A stretch of DNA of 64,000 nucleotides, taken from the NCBI RefSeq assembly GCF_022229005.1, contig NZ_JAKKFD010000014.1, positions 32,587 to 96,586 of the forward strand. The letters run 5' to 3'. The DNA is from Micromonospora trifolii. GTDB lineage: Bacteria; Actinomycetota; Actinomycetes; Mycobacteriales; Micromonosporaceae. A program made the translations under genes and the position numbers. Below are positions 51,333-60,042 of the stretch, piece by piece (within the stretch, counting starts at the first letter, position 1; each line of letters begins with the position of its first letter). The notes beneath the pieces are model-generated. The model was not told the origin of the DNA. It worked only from the letters and a program-made list of their open reading frames with translations, and searched no databases.

Positions 51333-54098
51333 CGACTGTCGGCCGGAGGGCTCCCCACTCGGCGTGGCTTTGCGCTCCCGCGCGGTGCAGACCTGCCCAG
51401 AAGTCGCAAAGCTGTCAGTGGAGTAGACAGCCAACACGGTGAAACAGTGATCCACTCGGGAGTTCAACCCGTTGACCGTGTAGCTGGTCCGGCCCGGGTC
51501 CACGGTGGCCATCACGCCCAGGGCCTGCCCGGCCCTCCCGGCGGCCACCATGAACGGCACCGCGCCGCCGGTCGGGTCCGTCCAGGTCAACGTGATCGTG
51601 GCCGAATCGTCGCGCAGCTTCAGGTCTCCCGGCGGAAGTCCGGCCGCCGTCGGTGCCGCCGTCGGCGCGGTCCCGGTCGGCGGCGGGTCGTCGCGGGTCA
51701 GCACCACAGCACCCAGGCCCGCCACCGCCGCGACGGCCACCCCGGCCGCCACGACCGTGCCGATCAGCACCGCCCGGTTGCGGCCCGCCGACCGACCGTC
51801 ATCGGCGTACGGCGGCCGGTACGCCTCCGGCGCCTGGTGGTACTGCTGGCCCGGGTACGGCGCCTGGTGCTGGTCCTGGGCCGGGTACGGCTGATGGTGG
51901 TACTGCTGGGCCGGTGGCGGTGCGGCCGGTGGCGCCAGCGCCGGGTCGGCGTGGACGGTCGGTGACCAGGCGGCCTGCGCAGCGGGGCTCTGCTGCGTGG
52001 CGATGGTGCTTGTCTGAGCGATGCTCGGATGTGCCGGGGCGGCCGTGGGGTGCGTCTGCGCGGCGGTGGGGCTGAATTGGGCGGCGGTGGGGTTCGCCTG
52101 CGCGGCCGTCGGGGTGGGCTGGGCGGTGGCGGACCAGCCCAGACTGGCCTCGACCCCAACCGGGCCGCCTTGCGCCGGAACGGACGGCAACACCACGGTC
52201 TCGTCGGACAGCGCGCTACGGGCCCGCTGAGTCGGCACCACCGGGGCGTCGAGGATGCCCAGCCCGGAGTCACCGTCCGCACCGGTACCACCCGTGTCCA
52301 TCATGGTCTGCCCAGCGGACGTGTTCTGTCCGGCGGACGTGTTCTGCCCAGCGGTGACGGCCTGCGCGGCCGTCGTGGTCGGCGTAGGCGTCGTGATCTG
52401 GGCGGAGGAGTCGGCACCTGGAGTTGGCAGGGGCTGCGGTGGGGCGCTGCTGCTCCAGGGCGGTGCGGTCAACCCCCACGGTGGCACGGGTGGTGCGCTC
52501 ACCGGAGGCGCGGAGACGGGTGGCCCATAGGGCGGCCCGGAGATAGGCGGCCCGAAACCGGGCGGCGCGGACACCGGGTAGCTGTGCCCGGGTGGTCCGG
52601 ACACGGGCGGGCCGTAGCCGGGCGGCCCGGACACGGGTTGGCCATAGCCGGGCGGCGAGGACACCGGGTAGCTGTGCCCAGGCGGTCCGGACACCGGTGG
52701 TCCGGACACGGGTAGCCCGTAGCCGGGTGGTGCGGAGACGGGTTGGCCGTAGCCGGGTGGTGCGGAGACCGGATGCGGGGTCACCGGTGGTGCGCTGATG
52801 GGCTGGGCCGGTGGTCCGCTCACCGGGTACGCCGGCCCTGGGTGGTCAACGGTCGGGGAGGGCCTGCCCGGTGATGTCGCCTCGGCGCCGGACACGTTGT
52901 GCGATTCGATTGGGGCGACTGGCCGGGCGGCGGACCGGGTGGCCTCCTCGGCGAGCAGTGGCTCGATCTGCCGTACCCGGATTGTGGGGTCGTCCCAACG
53001 AGGTGCCGGCACTGCCGGTGTCGGCGCCGGGGCGGTCGGCGCCGGCGCGGTTGGGGTCGACGGTGGGGGCGGCACGTCGACGACTGGCGGGGTCGGCTGG
53101 TCACCCACCCGCTGGCGTGGTGCCACGGCCGGCCCGGACGGCGGTCGGTGCGGTGACCGCTGCCCGGCCGGCGTCGTCGGTGGGCCTTCAGCCCTTGGCC
53201 GAGGCATCGAATCGACCGCTGGCCGGGGCGGTCCGGACGGTTGCTCGTTGGAGCGCTGACGGGGTGGCATCGAATTCGCCGGCGGTGGCGCGTCGACGCG
53301 TGGGTCTGGCGGCGTCCCAGGTCTGGGTGCGGCCGTCGGCGGATCGGGCTGTGCCGGCGCGACCGAGGAAGCTGTCGGCCGAACGAGCGCCGCCCGAGGG
53401 CCTGGGATCGGTGCCGCGGTGGCGTCGCCTGGCGACGTGGGTGTGGCGGGTGCGCGTACCGCTGGAGGCGTTTGTTGGGGTGCGGCCGGCGGTTGCGGCG
53501 CCCACTGTGAGACGGCAGGCGGCGTGCCACCGGCGGAGGGCCGCATCGCGGCGAGGGTCGCCAGCGACAGGGTCGGGCCGGACAGCGCCGACCGGGCACC
53601 CGACTCGGTCACCGGGGCGCCCAGGGCCGGACCGGACGTCGGCGCGGGGTGCTGCTCGGCCCGCGCCGTGGGGGGTGGGCCGAGGTAGTCGCGGGCTGCG
53701 CGTACCGCTGGGTGGTTCTCCCCGAGCGCGGCGGGCCCGGCGGTGGCGACGCGGGTGTAGTTGCGGCGGGCCTCGTGCCGGTTGCCGAGCTCCTCCGCTA
53801 CCTCGGCGAGTTCGAAGGCGAGGGCGAGCATCAACGGATCGGAGTGCTCCCAGCGTCGCTCACCCGCCGCGAACGCCTCCTCCAGCACCCGGCGCGCGGC
53901 GAGCGGGTCGTCCCCCTCCCGGTGCAGCCGTGCCAGCAGGTGCGCGGTGTGCAGCACCTCGGGATGGTCGTCACCGTAGGGCGCTAGAGCGGATTCGACG
54001 GCCTCCGCGAGCAGTTGCCGGGCGGCGTTGAGGTCGCCCGCGGCGCGCAGGGCGAGGGCTCGGTGCTGGGCGGCCGCCAGGGGGGAGGGATGGGACAC
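51324..54098 (-). CDS. TPR protein with Pro-rich repeat linker, single membrane anchor and FN3-like end
   Basis: This is a 924-residue protein. Helical TPR-like repeats lie at about 1-150 (AQHRALALRAAGDLNAARQL; DDHPEVLHTAHLLARLHREG; NHPAVRAARDYL). A low-complexity region of about 620 residues contains PPGYGxPVSGPP units (about 420-540) and TAAQxxPTAAQ units. One membrane segment (about 775-800, AVLIGTVVAAGVAVAAVAGL) leads to a C-terminal FN3-like domain (LTWTDPTGGAVPFMVAAG; VNGLNSRVDHCFTVLAVYS). Topology: TPRs inside, FN3 outside. It starts the leftward MoxR operon 118 bp before the FN3 surface protein. ATG 54098. Confidence 0.82.
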   Translation of the reverse strand: MSHPSPLAAAQHRALALRAAGDLNAARQLLAEAVESALAPYGDDHPEVLHTAHLLARLHREGDDPLAARRVLEEAFAAGERRWEHSDPLMLALAFELAEVAEELGNRHEARRNYTRVATAGPAALGENHPAVRAARDYLGPPPTARAEQHPAPTSGPALGAPVTESGARSALSGPTLSLATLAAMRPSAGGTPPAVSQWAPQPPAAPQQTPPAVRAPATPTSPGDATAAPIPGPRAALVRPTASSVAPAQPDPPTAAPRPGTPPDPRVDAPPPANSMPPRQRSNEQPSGPPRPAVDSMPRPRAEGPPTTPAGQRSPHRPPSGPAVAPRQRVGDQPTPPVVDVPPPPSTPTAPAPTAPAPTPAVPAPRWDDPTIRVRQIEPLLAEEATRSAARPVAPIESHNVSGAEATSPGRPSPTVDHPGPAYPVSGPPAQPISAPPVTPHPVSAPPGYGQPVSAPPGYGLPVSGPPVSGPPGHSYPVSSPPGYGQPVSGPPGYGPPVSGPPGHSYPVSAPPGFGPPISGPPYGPPVSAPPVSAPPVPPWGLTAPPWSSSAPPQPLPTPGADSSAQITTPTPTTTAAQAVTAGQNTSAGQNTSAGQTMMDTGGTGADGDSGLGILDAPVVPTQRARSALSDETVVLPSVPAQGGPVGVEASLGWSATAQPTPTAAQANPTAAQFSPTAAQTHPTAAPAHPSIAQTSTIATQQSPAAQAAWSPTVHADPALAPPAAPPPAQQYHHQPYPAQDQHQAPYPGQQYHQAPEAYRPPYADDGRSAGRNRAVLIGTVVAAGVAVAAVAGLGAVVLTRDDPPPTGTAPTAAPTAAGLPPGDLKLRDDSATITLTWTDPTGGAVPFMVAAGRAGQALGVMATVDPGRTSYTVNGLNSRVDHCFTVLAVYSTDSFATSGQVCTARERKATPSGEPSGRQSPR
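52483..52836 (-). repeat. Coding tandem repeats (PPGYGxPVSGPP type)
   Basis: Within the TPR gene, about 350 bp encode repeated Pro-Val-Ser-Ala/Gly-Pro-Pro and Gly-Tyr-Gly units with strong DNA-level similarity between copies (CCGTAGCCGGGCGG and close variants). Such arrays vary in copy number by slippage. The protein segment would be an extended flexible spacer. Confidence 0.8.
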
Positions 54099-54329
54099 GT
54101 GGCAATGCTGCCGTCACAGGGCCGCCGGACGCTACCCGGACACGCCTCGACGGTGTGTCGGTAAGGCCGTTTGAGGCGGCTTGAGCAGCGGCGGAAGTGC
54201 CAGGGGAGAGGCGCCGGAAGGCGATGTGCATGATCCACGAGTGGCGTGTACAGTAACTCCCCGTGCGGCCCGCTGCGCCGACCACCGATGGAAAGATCAT
54301 CCGGTCGGCGAGGTAGGCTGAACGTGTAG

Positions 54330-54413
54330 GTCCGGGTGGCGGAATGGCAGACGCGCTAGCTTGAGGTGCTAGTACCCGTATAGGGTGTGGGGGTTCAAGT
54401 CCCCCCTCGGACA
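54330..54413 (+). tRNA. tRNA-Leu (anticodon GAG)
   Basis: 84 nt with a long variable arm (class II). The acceptor stem GTCCGGG pairs with CTCGGAC (one G-U); the anticodon stem CTAGC/GCTAG encloses TTGAGGT, giving anticodon GAG; the T arm is GGGGGTTCAAGTCCCCC. CCA is not encoded. It marks the left edge of the island and its 3' half overlaps the end of the recombinase remnant on the opposite strand. Confidence 0.95.
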
Positions 54414-54817
54414 CGAACCATTACCCCACGGTGCGCGCTGAGATCGATTGCAGCGCGCACCGTTTGCGTTTCAGGCTGGTAGTTCAGCCGGAGACCGAGT
54501 TGCCGGTAGACCTCGGCCTTGTCGGCGGGATCGGCGTCGCGGAGCACGGCGGTGATGTCGCCGAGCGCGTTCACCAGGGTCGTGATTTCTGCTCGGCTCA
54601 TCCTGCGCGGGGCGGTGCCCGTGTTCGCGCGGAGGCCTGCCTCCGCACGGGCGCGTTCGGCCTGGGTCTGCGCGATCCAGCCGGTGACCACCGCCGGGTC
54701 GGCTCCAGCGTCGAGGGCGGCGCGGTAGCGCTCCAACTTGGCGTCGCACTCGGTGATGATCGTCTGAGCTGCTGTGCCCGCTGCGGGCGAATGATCGAAA
54801 GGCTGGGCTTCGGTCAT
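54395..54817 (-). pseudogene. C-terminal fragment of a serine recombinase, ending inside tRNA-Leu
   Basis: 140 residues. RYRAALDAGADPAVVTGWIA, MSRAEITTLVNALGDITAVL and DPADKAEVYRQLGLRLNYQP match the C-terminal coiled region of large serine recombinases of actinobacterial integrative elements. The catalytic N-terminal domain, the recombinase domain and the zinc ribbon are missing; the first 20 residues from ATG 54817 do not look like family sequence. The frame ends RVRGGT with its stop in the T arm of the tRNA, as expected when the integrase 3' end overlaps the attachment site. It is almost certainly inactive. Confidence 0.8.
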
Positions 54818-55029
54818 CGCGGTGATCGTTGATGCCGCTGACCAGGCGCGGCGATTGTGGGCTTGCTCCCCGATCGACCGATGCGGCCGCGGGCGCCAGC
54901 GCTGGTGCCAATCAAGGTACTGGGCCGGCAGCTCGCGATCGGTCGGCGGATGGCGGCCGGCTCCGCACTCGTGAGCCGGAGGTGACCCACTGGCATCCGT
55001 AGCCGGGTGCGGCTGGCGTGTTCGGGTGA

Positions 55030-55545
55030 TTAGTCAGCGCGGTTCAGCGTGACGGCGCTGTGCGCGGGGGTGTTCGCCCAAAGTGCTCGCAATGTGGGGT
55101 AGCGCTGCATCTCCCACTCCGCTTCACCAATCGCACGGTCTCGCTCCGGGCCCGGTGGACTGAAGTCGATCCCGGTGTCCTGGACGTTGAGTCGGTCTAG
55201 GTCGGCGAGCGCGGGTGCGTCTGGGAAGACCACCTCCAGGCTCACCTGCCAGATCTCCGGTTGGTACCAGTCGGTCTCGGTCCAAGTTCCCCGCGCGTCG
55301 GCGGCGAACTGTCGGGTGAAGCTCAGGCTGGGAAGTCGGTCGTGCCAGCTGTAGCGGCCCCATTGAAGAATGAAGCCATCGGCGTCGCTGTCGGGCCCTG
55401 GCTCCAGGCCGTCGACCGGCTGGGCAAGGAACTGGCGGAACGCCTTCCACGCCGACTTGACGTTGTTCACCCGGTCCGGAGTCAGGCCGTGTAGGCGTAG
55501 CAGCCCGACCAGCTCTTCCGGCGATTCGCGCCATGCGATACCCAC
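55030..55545 (-). CDS. Hypothetical protein, immunity-like
   Basis: This is a 171-residue protein from GTG 55545. It is acidic, soluble and rich in Trp (ILQWGRYSWHD; TWTETDWYQPEIWQVSLEVVF). It starts WRESPEELVGLLRLHGLTPD and ends with an acidic helix (ERDRAIGEAEWEMQRYPTL). The composition and its place in a decayed island resemble immunity proteins of polymorphic toxin systems, but no toxin is next to it. I recognise no named family. Confidence 0.6.
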   Translation of the reverse strand: MGIAWRESPEELVGLLRLHGLTPDRVNNVKSAWKAFRQFLAQPVDGLEPGPDSDADGFILQWGRYSWHDRLPSLSFTRQFAADARGTWTETDWYQPEIWQVSLEVVFPDAPALADLDRLNVQDTGIDFSPPGPERDRAIGEAEWEMQRYPTLRALWANTPAHSAVTLNRAD

Positions 55546-55833
55546 GGTCCAGCCCTTCCCACCCGGAACCCATCCACCCGCGCGATCAGGTGGACATCCA
55601 CCTGCGCGTTCAGGCCGCCGAAATTGTGCTGGCCACGTCGATCATCAGATTCACGAGGTTCACGTCGGACACGATAACTGCGGGGGTTGACCGGCGGTCG
55701 CCTGTGGGCCATGGGACATCGTCGCCTGCCCCGCACCAAGACGGCGCCGCCATTGGAGCGCTGCACCTGCATCCTGGCGTACCCCCGGATGTGGGGGCGT
55801 CAGCTGTCGTATCCCTGTGGTGAAGTGCGTGCC

Positions 55834-56298
55834 ATGGGTGTGCTGTACGACTACTTCCGGGCCAAGGACGACGCTGCGGCTGTCAGGTTGATGAAGGATT
55901 TCGAGGGCGGACCGTCCGCTGTCAGCCGCGGCGGCATAGCTATGGATGCGGTTGACCTGAAGGGCATCGAGCCGACGGTGACCCTCGGCAAGCTTGTGAG
56001 CCTCGTTCGACAGGTTGACTGGGATGTGAGCCTGGTCGACCTTGAGTTGTTGTGGAGCGGGGACGAGCAGGACGGGCCGTGGCTGATGTCGCTGGACCGG
56101 GCCGCGCGGGACACCCTCGCCTCTATCAGCAATGCCCAAGTGCTGGAGTTGTCGGCGCAATGGGGGCGGATCGAGGAACTGGCGTGGACTGGGCCACCGT
56201 CTGACGACGAGATGCTGCCTGTGATCCAGAAGGTTGCCGCCCTTGCTCAGCGCGCCCGGAATGCGGGCGACGATCTGTACTGCTGGTGCTGCCTGTGA
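55834..56298 (+). CDS. Hypothetical protein
   Basis: This is a 154-residue protein from ATG 55834. It starts GVLYDYFRAKDDAAAVRLMK and has IEPTVTLGKLVSLVRQVDWD and LDRAARDTLASISNAQVLEL; it ends in CWCCL. Similar small proteins starting MGVLYDYFR are common in Streptomyces and Micromonospora with unknown function. It is acidic and soluble, with clearly more A/T at third positions than genes left of the tRNA, consistent with transfer. The upstream ribosome-binding site is weak. Confidence 0.65.
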   Translation: MGVLYDYFRAKDDAAAVRLMKDFEGGPSAVSRGGIAMDAVDLKGIEPTVTLGKLVSLVRQVDWDVSLVDLELLWSGDEQDGPWLMSLDRAARDTLASISNAQVLELSAQWGRIEELAWTGPPSDDEMLPVIQKVAALAQRARNAGDDLYCWCCL

Positions 56299-56656
56299 CT
56301 TACAAGGAGGCGGGGCTGGCCCGGATAGGGGGAGCAGGCTGGGAGCAGCAGGGTGCCCTGAACGGCCTTGAACCGCGTACAACGGCGCCGAACAACCCTC
56401 AACTGCACCCACCCTCACCTGCGTCTCCACGTTGCCGCAGGTCAGAGTGGGTGCGGCGTCCTGGTTCCCGCGGAGTGCTCTGCGGTTCTGGATTGCCATC
56501 GACAAGCTTCCATGTCGTCTGGCAGGGGAGTGTGCGCAGGTCAAGGAGGTAAGGAGTCGTTGGTTGGCCTGGCCTTGCAACTGGGAGTAGATTGGGTGCA
56601 GGTTGGCGAAGGTCGCCGCGTCCGAAGTGCTCACCGACGCCGGGCTTAGACGAGTT
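56299..56656. other. Non-coding stretch in the island
   Basis: About 360 bp with no gene I can support. The frame of the GNAT gene stays open leftward through it after the proposed frameshift, but that translation is Arg/Pro/Gln-rich and runs antisense into the gene at 55834-56298, so it is not a real extension. Confidence 0.4.
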
Positions 56657-56740
56657 CCCTGACCTGCTGTGATGCGCTCAAGCGTGCGGTGTGACCTTCC
56701 AGTGAATACCGAAGTGGTCAGGGCTCGCTGCTTGCAGCAT
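56657..56740 (+). repeat. Degenerate island repeat, copy 1
   Basis: About 80 bp starting CCCTGACCTGC and including CCGAAGTGGTCAGG; its ends CCCTGACC (56657-56664) and GGTCAGGG (56716-56723) are inverted. A related sequence in the same orientation lies at 61773-61855. The right part overlaps the 3' end of the GNAT gene. Confidence 0.5.
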
Positions 56741-57486
56741 TGCTCGTGGCCGCAAACAGGTGTGCGTACTGTCCATCCGAGAGCTCGATAAAGACGGTGA
56801 CCGTCGTCAGTAGCGACCAGGACACCGGTGTCCGCGCCGAGTCGGAGGGCGTGCGGCGCGAGCGAGCGCATGACCACGTTGCCCAGTCCGCGGCGCCGGT
56901 TTGCAGGTGCGGGTTCGACCTGGTCGACGATCCCGAACGCGTCGGCGGTCGTGAGCCTGCCGGACGCGGCGACCTGCCCCTCGGGGTCGAGAACGATAGC
57001 GGTGACAACATCGCCGGAGGTCTGAAGCCGTGCGGTGTACGGCGATGGAGGAGTTGTGTCGGAATCGGCCCGGTAGGTCGTCGTCATGAGGTAGCCGGTG
57101 TCGGCCAGCTTCCACCGTGGCGGAAGAGCGGCGCCGGCGCCCACCTCACGAGGGTGCCCCGCGCTGTGGCTCGGGGCTGACTGATGGCCGTCGGTCTGGT
57201 GATCGGCCCACTCGCCAGTCCACATTGCGGGGTCGCGTACCCGGCGCTCGGTTTTCTGCCGGGACTTGGCTGCCCACTTCGTTGCGTTCTTTGACGCGAA
57301 GTCGTCCAGGGCCTGACGGTCAGTCGCGGTCCAGGCGGGAAGCTGCCCTATCCACTCTTCTGCCTGCTCGGCGCTGTGGCCGCTACCGATCAGCCATGGA
57401 AGGGCTGTCCGTTGTCCTGCCGGCGGCAGGACTGCCGTGCGTGCCTTGACAGGAAGGCGGAGCAGCAGGACAGTCGACATATTCAT
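56718..57486 (-). pseudogene. GNAT family N-acetyltransferase, probably frameshifted near the 3' end
   Basis: From ATG 57486 about 240 residues read well: an N-terminal part (WIGQLPAWTATDRQALDDFA) and a GNAT domain with VEPAPANRRRGLGNVVMRSL (acetyl-CoA loop RRRGLG) and GHRLYRALGWTV (last core strand). Directly after GWTV the frame runs on for 370 codons of non-protein-like sequence, whereas a shift of one base near 56765 gives AHLFAATSNAASSEP and a stop at 56718. I infer a single-base indel. The substrate is unknown. The start is only 31 bp from the divergent CBM2 gene. Confidence 0.55.
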
Positions 57487-57517
57487 AGACGTTCATCTTT
57501 CTACGGCGAGGTGTGCC

Positions 57518-58594
57518 ATGCGGAAGTCGCTGACTGCTGTGGCCGCCATCGCTGTTGCCATGGTCGCGATGATGGCCGCGATCTCACACGCCAGTGCGGC
57601 GAACGCGGCGGCCGGGTGTCGGGTGAACTACGTCGTCACCAGCCAGTGGACCGGTGGCTTCCACGCCGACATCGCGGTCACCAACTTGGGTGACCTAGTC
57701 AACGGGTGGACGCTGCGGTTCGCGTTCCCTGCAGTCGACCAGCGGCTCACGCAAACCTGGAGCGCCACCTGGGCGCAGGCGGGCCAGCAGGTCAGCGCGA
57801 CCAATCTGGGCTGGAACGCGACCCTGGGCACCAATGGCTCCGCGAACATCGGTTTCGTTGGCGTCTGGTCGGGCAGCAACCCCATACCGGCGTCGTTCAC
57901 GCTCAACGGCGTCACGTGCACCGGCGGCGTCCTGCCCAGCGTGACGCCGACCCGGACGGCCACACCGCCGGTCGCTGACTACCCGGCGATCGTCACCTGG
58001 CTCAGCCCGACCGCCGGCGCGGTGTACACCACGCCGGGAACCGTCCCGCTGGCGGCGACCGCGACCGTGGGAGGCGGACACAGCATCACCTCGGTGTCGT
58101 TCCGGGTGGACGGCGTCAGGGTGGCCCGGGGGGTGAGGACGACCGGTGACCGGTTCGAGGCGCTGTGGACACCACCGATCGGGGAGCCCGGCACCAGCAC
58201 CACTTTCGTGCTGTACGTCTCGGCCGGGACCGACCAGTCGCTGCCTGGCGCTGCGCCGCCGTTGCTGGTCACGGTGGTGACGCCGGCGTCCACCGGCACC
58301 AACCACCCGCCGGCGGTGGCGTTGAGCACCCCCGGCGGGCAGACCTACTTCCTCGAGCCGACGACCGTCACGCTGGTCGCCGACGTCGCCGACACCGATC
58401 CCGGGGACCTCGTCAGCCGGGTGGAGTTTTACCTCGGCGCAACCCGGCTGGCCGTGACGCCGACCGACAGCGGACAGCGCTACCAGTTCCAGACGGCCCT
58501 GTCGGCCGGCATGTCGTCCACCTTCACCGTGCGGGTCCACGATTCCCACGGCGGCCTCGGCATCTCGAACCCGCTGACCTTCACCATCCGTTAG
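57518..58594 (+). CDS. Secreted CBM2 and double Ig-like domain protein, no catalytic domain
   Basis: This is a 358-residue protein. A signal peptide (about 1-30) is followed by CBM2 (about 32-135; Cys34-Cys134, exposed Trp in TSQWTGGF, TWSATW and GVWSGSN), a Thr/Pro linker (about 138-157), an Ig-like domain (about 158-255; VTWLSPTAGAVYTTPG) and a second (about 264-358; PPAVALSTPGG, SRVEFYLGATRL). The last resembles the Ig-like domain of the GH48 protein. No glycosidase or LPMO domain is present, so it would only bind cellulose or chitin. No CebR-like box lies upstream. Confidence 0.88.
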   Translation: MRKSLTAVAAIAVAMVAMMAAISHASAANAAAGCRVNYVVTSQWTGGFHADIAVTNLGDLVNGWTLRFAFPAVDQRLTQTWSATWAQAGQQVSATNLGWNATLGTNGSANIGFVGVWSGSNPIPASFTLNGVTCTGGVLPSVTPTRTATPPVADYPAIVTWLSPTAGAVYTTPGTVPLAATATVGGGHSITSVSFRVDGVRVARGVRTTGDRFEALWTPPIGEPGTSTTFVLYVSAGTDQSLPGAAPPLLVTVVTPASTGTNHPPAVALSTPGGQTYFLEPTTVTLVADVADTDPGDLVSRVEFYLGATRLAVTPTDSGQRYQFQTALSAGMSSTFTVRVHDSHGGLGISNPLTFTIR

Positions 58595-58621
58595 CGCCTC
58601 GGCCCGGTGCCGAGCGGGCGA

Positions 58622-59230
58622 TCAATCGTCTCCATCAAACTCGGTTTCGTCGACGAGGCCGTCTAGGAACGTCTCGAAGTCGGGGGCGATGACCGTGATC
58701 TGGTAGTTCCATTCCTGGTCGACGTGTACGACTGTCGGCTCGCCGGGGAATCGGTAGTCGAGGGCGATCATGTCGTGGCCCGCTGAGGGGCAGTCTGCGA
58801 TGTAGAGGCCGATGTCGGGGTAGCCCCACTCCGCTATCCAGAACGCGTTCCCGAGTTCGCCGCACAGGCTGAAGGAGGCAGTCCGACCGGTGGCCGCCAG
58901 TCTGTACACAGCCACATAGTCTGCGGACCACGAGGTTCGGCTGGGCGAGGGGTGGGCGTCACGGGCCAACACCCCGCCGTTGTGTCGCTGGGCCAGGTCG
59001 ATGTACGCAGCGGGTAGCTTGCGTCCAAGCTGCGCCTCCACCTCCCGCAGAACCTCGTCTGTGAGCGGGCTTTCCAGCGGACCGGAGGTGTCGAAGACGA
59101 TCGTGGGATCGAGCACGCGCTGACGGTAGTCGCTTAGCACCAGTTGCAGGAACAACGGCAGCGCTGCGCTCTCAACGCTGTCCGTGGCGGCGCGCCGAGC
59201 TGTCTGCTTTGGGGGCTGGTTGGTCGACAC
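58622..59230 (-). CDS. SMI1/KNR4 (SUKH) family protein
   Basis: This is a 202-residue protein from GTG 59230. The SUKH core begins SPLTDEVLREVEAQLGRKLP followed by AAYIDLAQRHNGG, the classic family signature, and ends PDFETFLDGLVDE. Bacterial SUKH proteins are immunity proteins for polymorphic and contact-dependent toxins. No toxin gene is adjacent, so it is an orphan in this window. It is convergent with the CBM2 gene with 28 bp between stops. Confidence 0.88.
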   Translation of the reverse strand: MSTNQPPKQTARRAATDSVESAALPLFLQLVLSDYRQRVLDPTIVFDTSGPLESPLTDEVLREVEAQLGRKLPAAYIDLAQRHNGGVLARDAHPSPSRTSWSADYVAVYRLAATGRTASFSLCGELGNAFWIAEWGYPDIGLYIADCPSAGHDMIALDYRFPGEPTVVHVDQEWNYQITVIAPDFETFLDGLVDETEFDGDD

Positions 59231-59373
59231 CCGTCGTCCAGCGCCGAGCGTTACAGCTTCGCAGGGTCCAACCCCAGCACCATCGGCACCTCGTAGGGCC
59301 TCCGTCCGGGCCGGTCACGTGCACTCGGGCCGGGGCAAGTTCGCTGACAACAACCCCTTCCTACTGGCGACTC

Positions 59374-59570
59374 CTATGTACGTGGCCGTAAGTTGGCTAT
59401 GTGGGACATGACCTCGCGACCGACGGAATCTGGCGAGACTAGGGCGTCATCCAGCGCCTTGGCCATCGAGCCCTCGGTGACGAACATGGGAGCGAGTGCG
59501 ACCCACCCCAAGACGGCGGCACGCACCAGGCGACGGAGGTCAACCAGGTCTACGTCTTGCGGAGCCTTCA
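59374..59570 (-). pseudogene. C-terminal gene remnant (leftward)
   Basis: The last about 60 residues of a leftward frame read as plausible protein (VDLVDLRRLVRAAVLGWVAL, then MFVTEGSMAKALDDALVSPD and a stop at 59374). Upstream of about 59570 the same frame turns into Arg/Pro/Gly-rich nonsense opposite another gene remnant. I infer that the N-terminal part was lost at that junction. No family recognised. Confidence 0.35.
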
Positions 59571-59571
59571 G

Positions 59572-60009
59572 TCGCCCGTGGGCTCGGACCGAGCGAACCC
59601 GAACCTGTAGCGCTGGAACGGTTGGGACGACCGGCAACTGGCCGACCTCGGCTCGACGCTGCTGACGAAACGGCTGCTCGTCGAATCCGAGGCACCCGGA
59701 CGCCGCCTCGCCGTCTCCGGACCGTGGCTCAGCCCGAGGTTCGCACCGCCCTTCGAGGCGTGGAAGTCTGCTCTGTACGGGATCGGCCCGGGTGAGGAGC
59801 CGCTCTACCGGTGGCTTCTGATCACCCGCCCGCTGACCGATCTGTTCCACGACGCCGGCAGCCGCGCCCTCATCGATTCGTCCCTCCCGCAGGCTGAACG
59901 CCTCCGAGATTTACCAGACTCGGTCATAGGTCTCTCCGGGCCGGGTCAATACTTGATCAGCAATCAGAGCCAACCCGACCGGGCGACTTCCTCATTTGTC
60001 GGCTGTTGA
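59572..60009 (+). pseudogene. C-terminal gene remnant (rightward)
   Basis: The frame after TAG at 59608-59610 gives 132 convincing residues (RWNGWDDRQLADLGSTLLTK; LSPRFAPPFEAWKSALYGIG; YRWLLITRPLTDLFHDAGSR) to TGA at 60009. It has no start codon with a ribosome-binding site, and an in-frame TAG (possibly from CAG) cuts the preceding NPNL. The 5' end appears lost at the junction with the leftward remnant. No family recognised. Confidence 0.45.
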
Positions 60010-60042
60010 TCGCTCAAGATCAGGCGCACTAATTTGCCGCCG

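Noticed and set aside
55660..56717. Leftward extension of the GNAT frame to 55660
   Set aside because: It runs antisense through the gene at 55834-56298 and has no protein-like sequence; explained by a frameshift.
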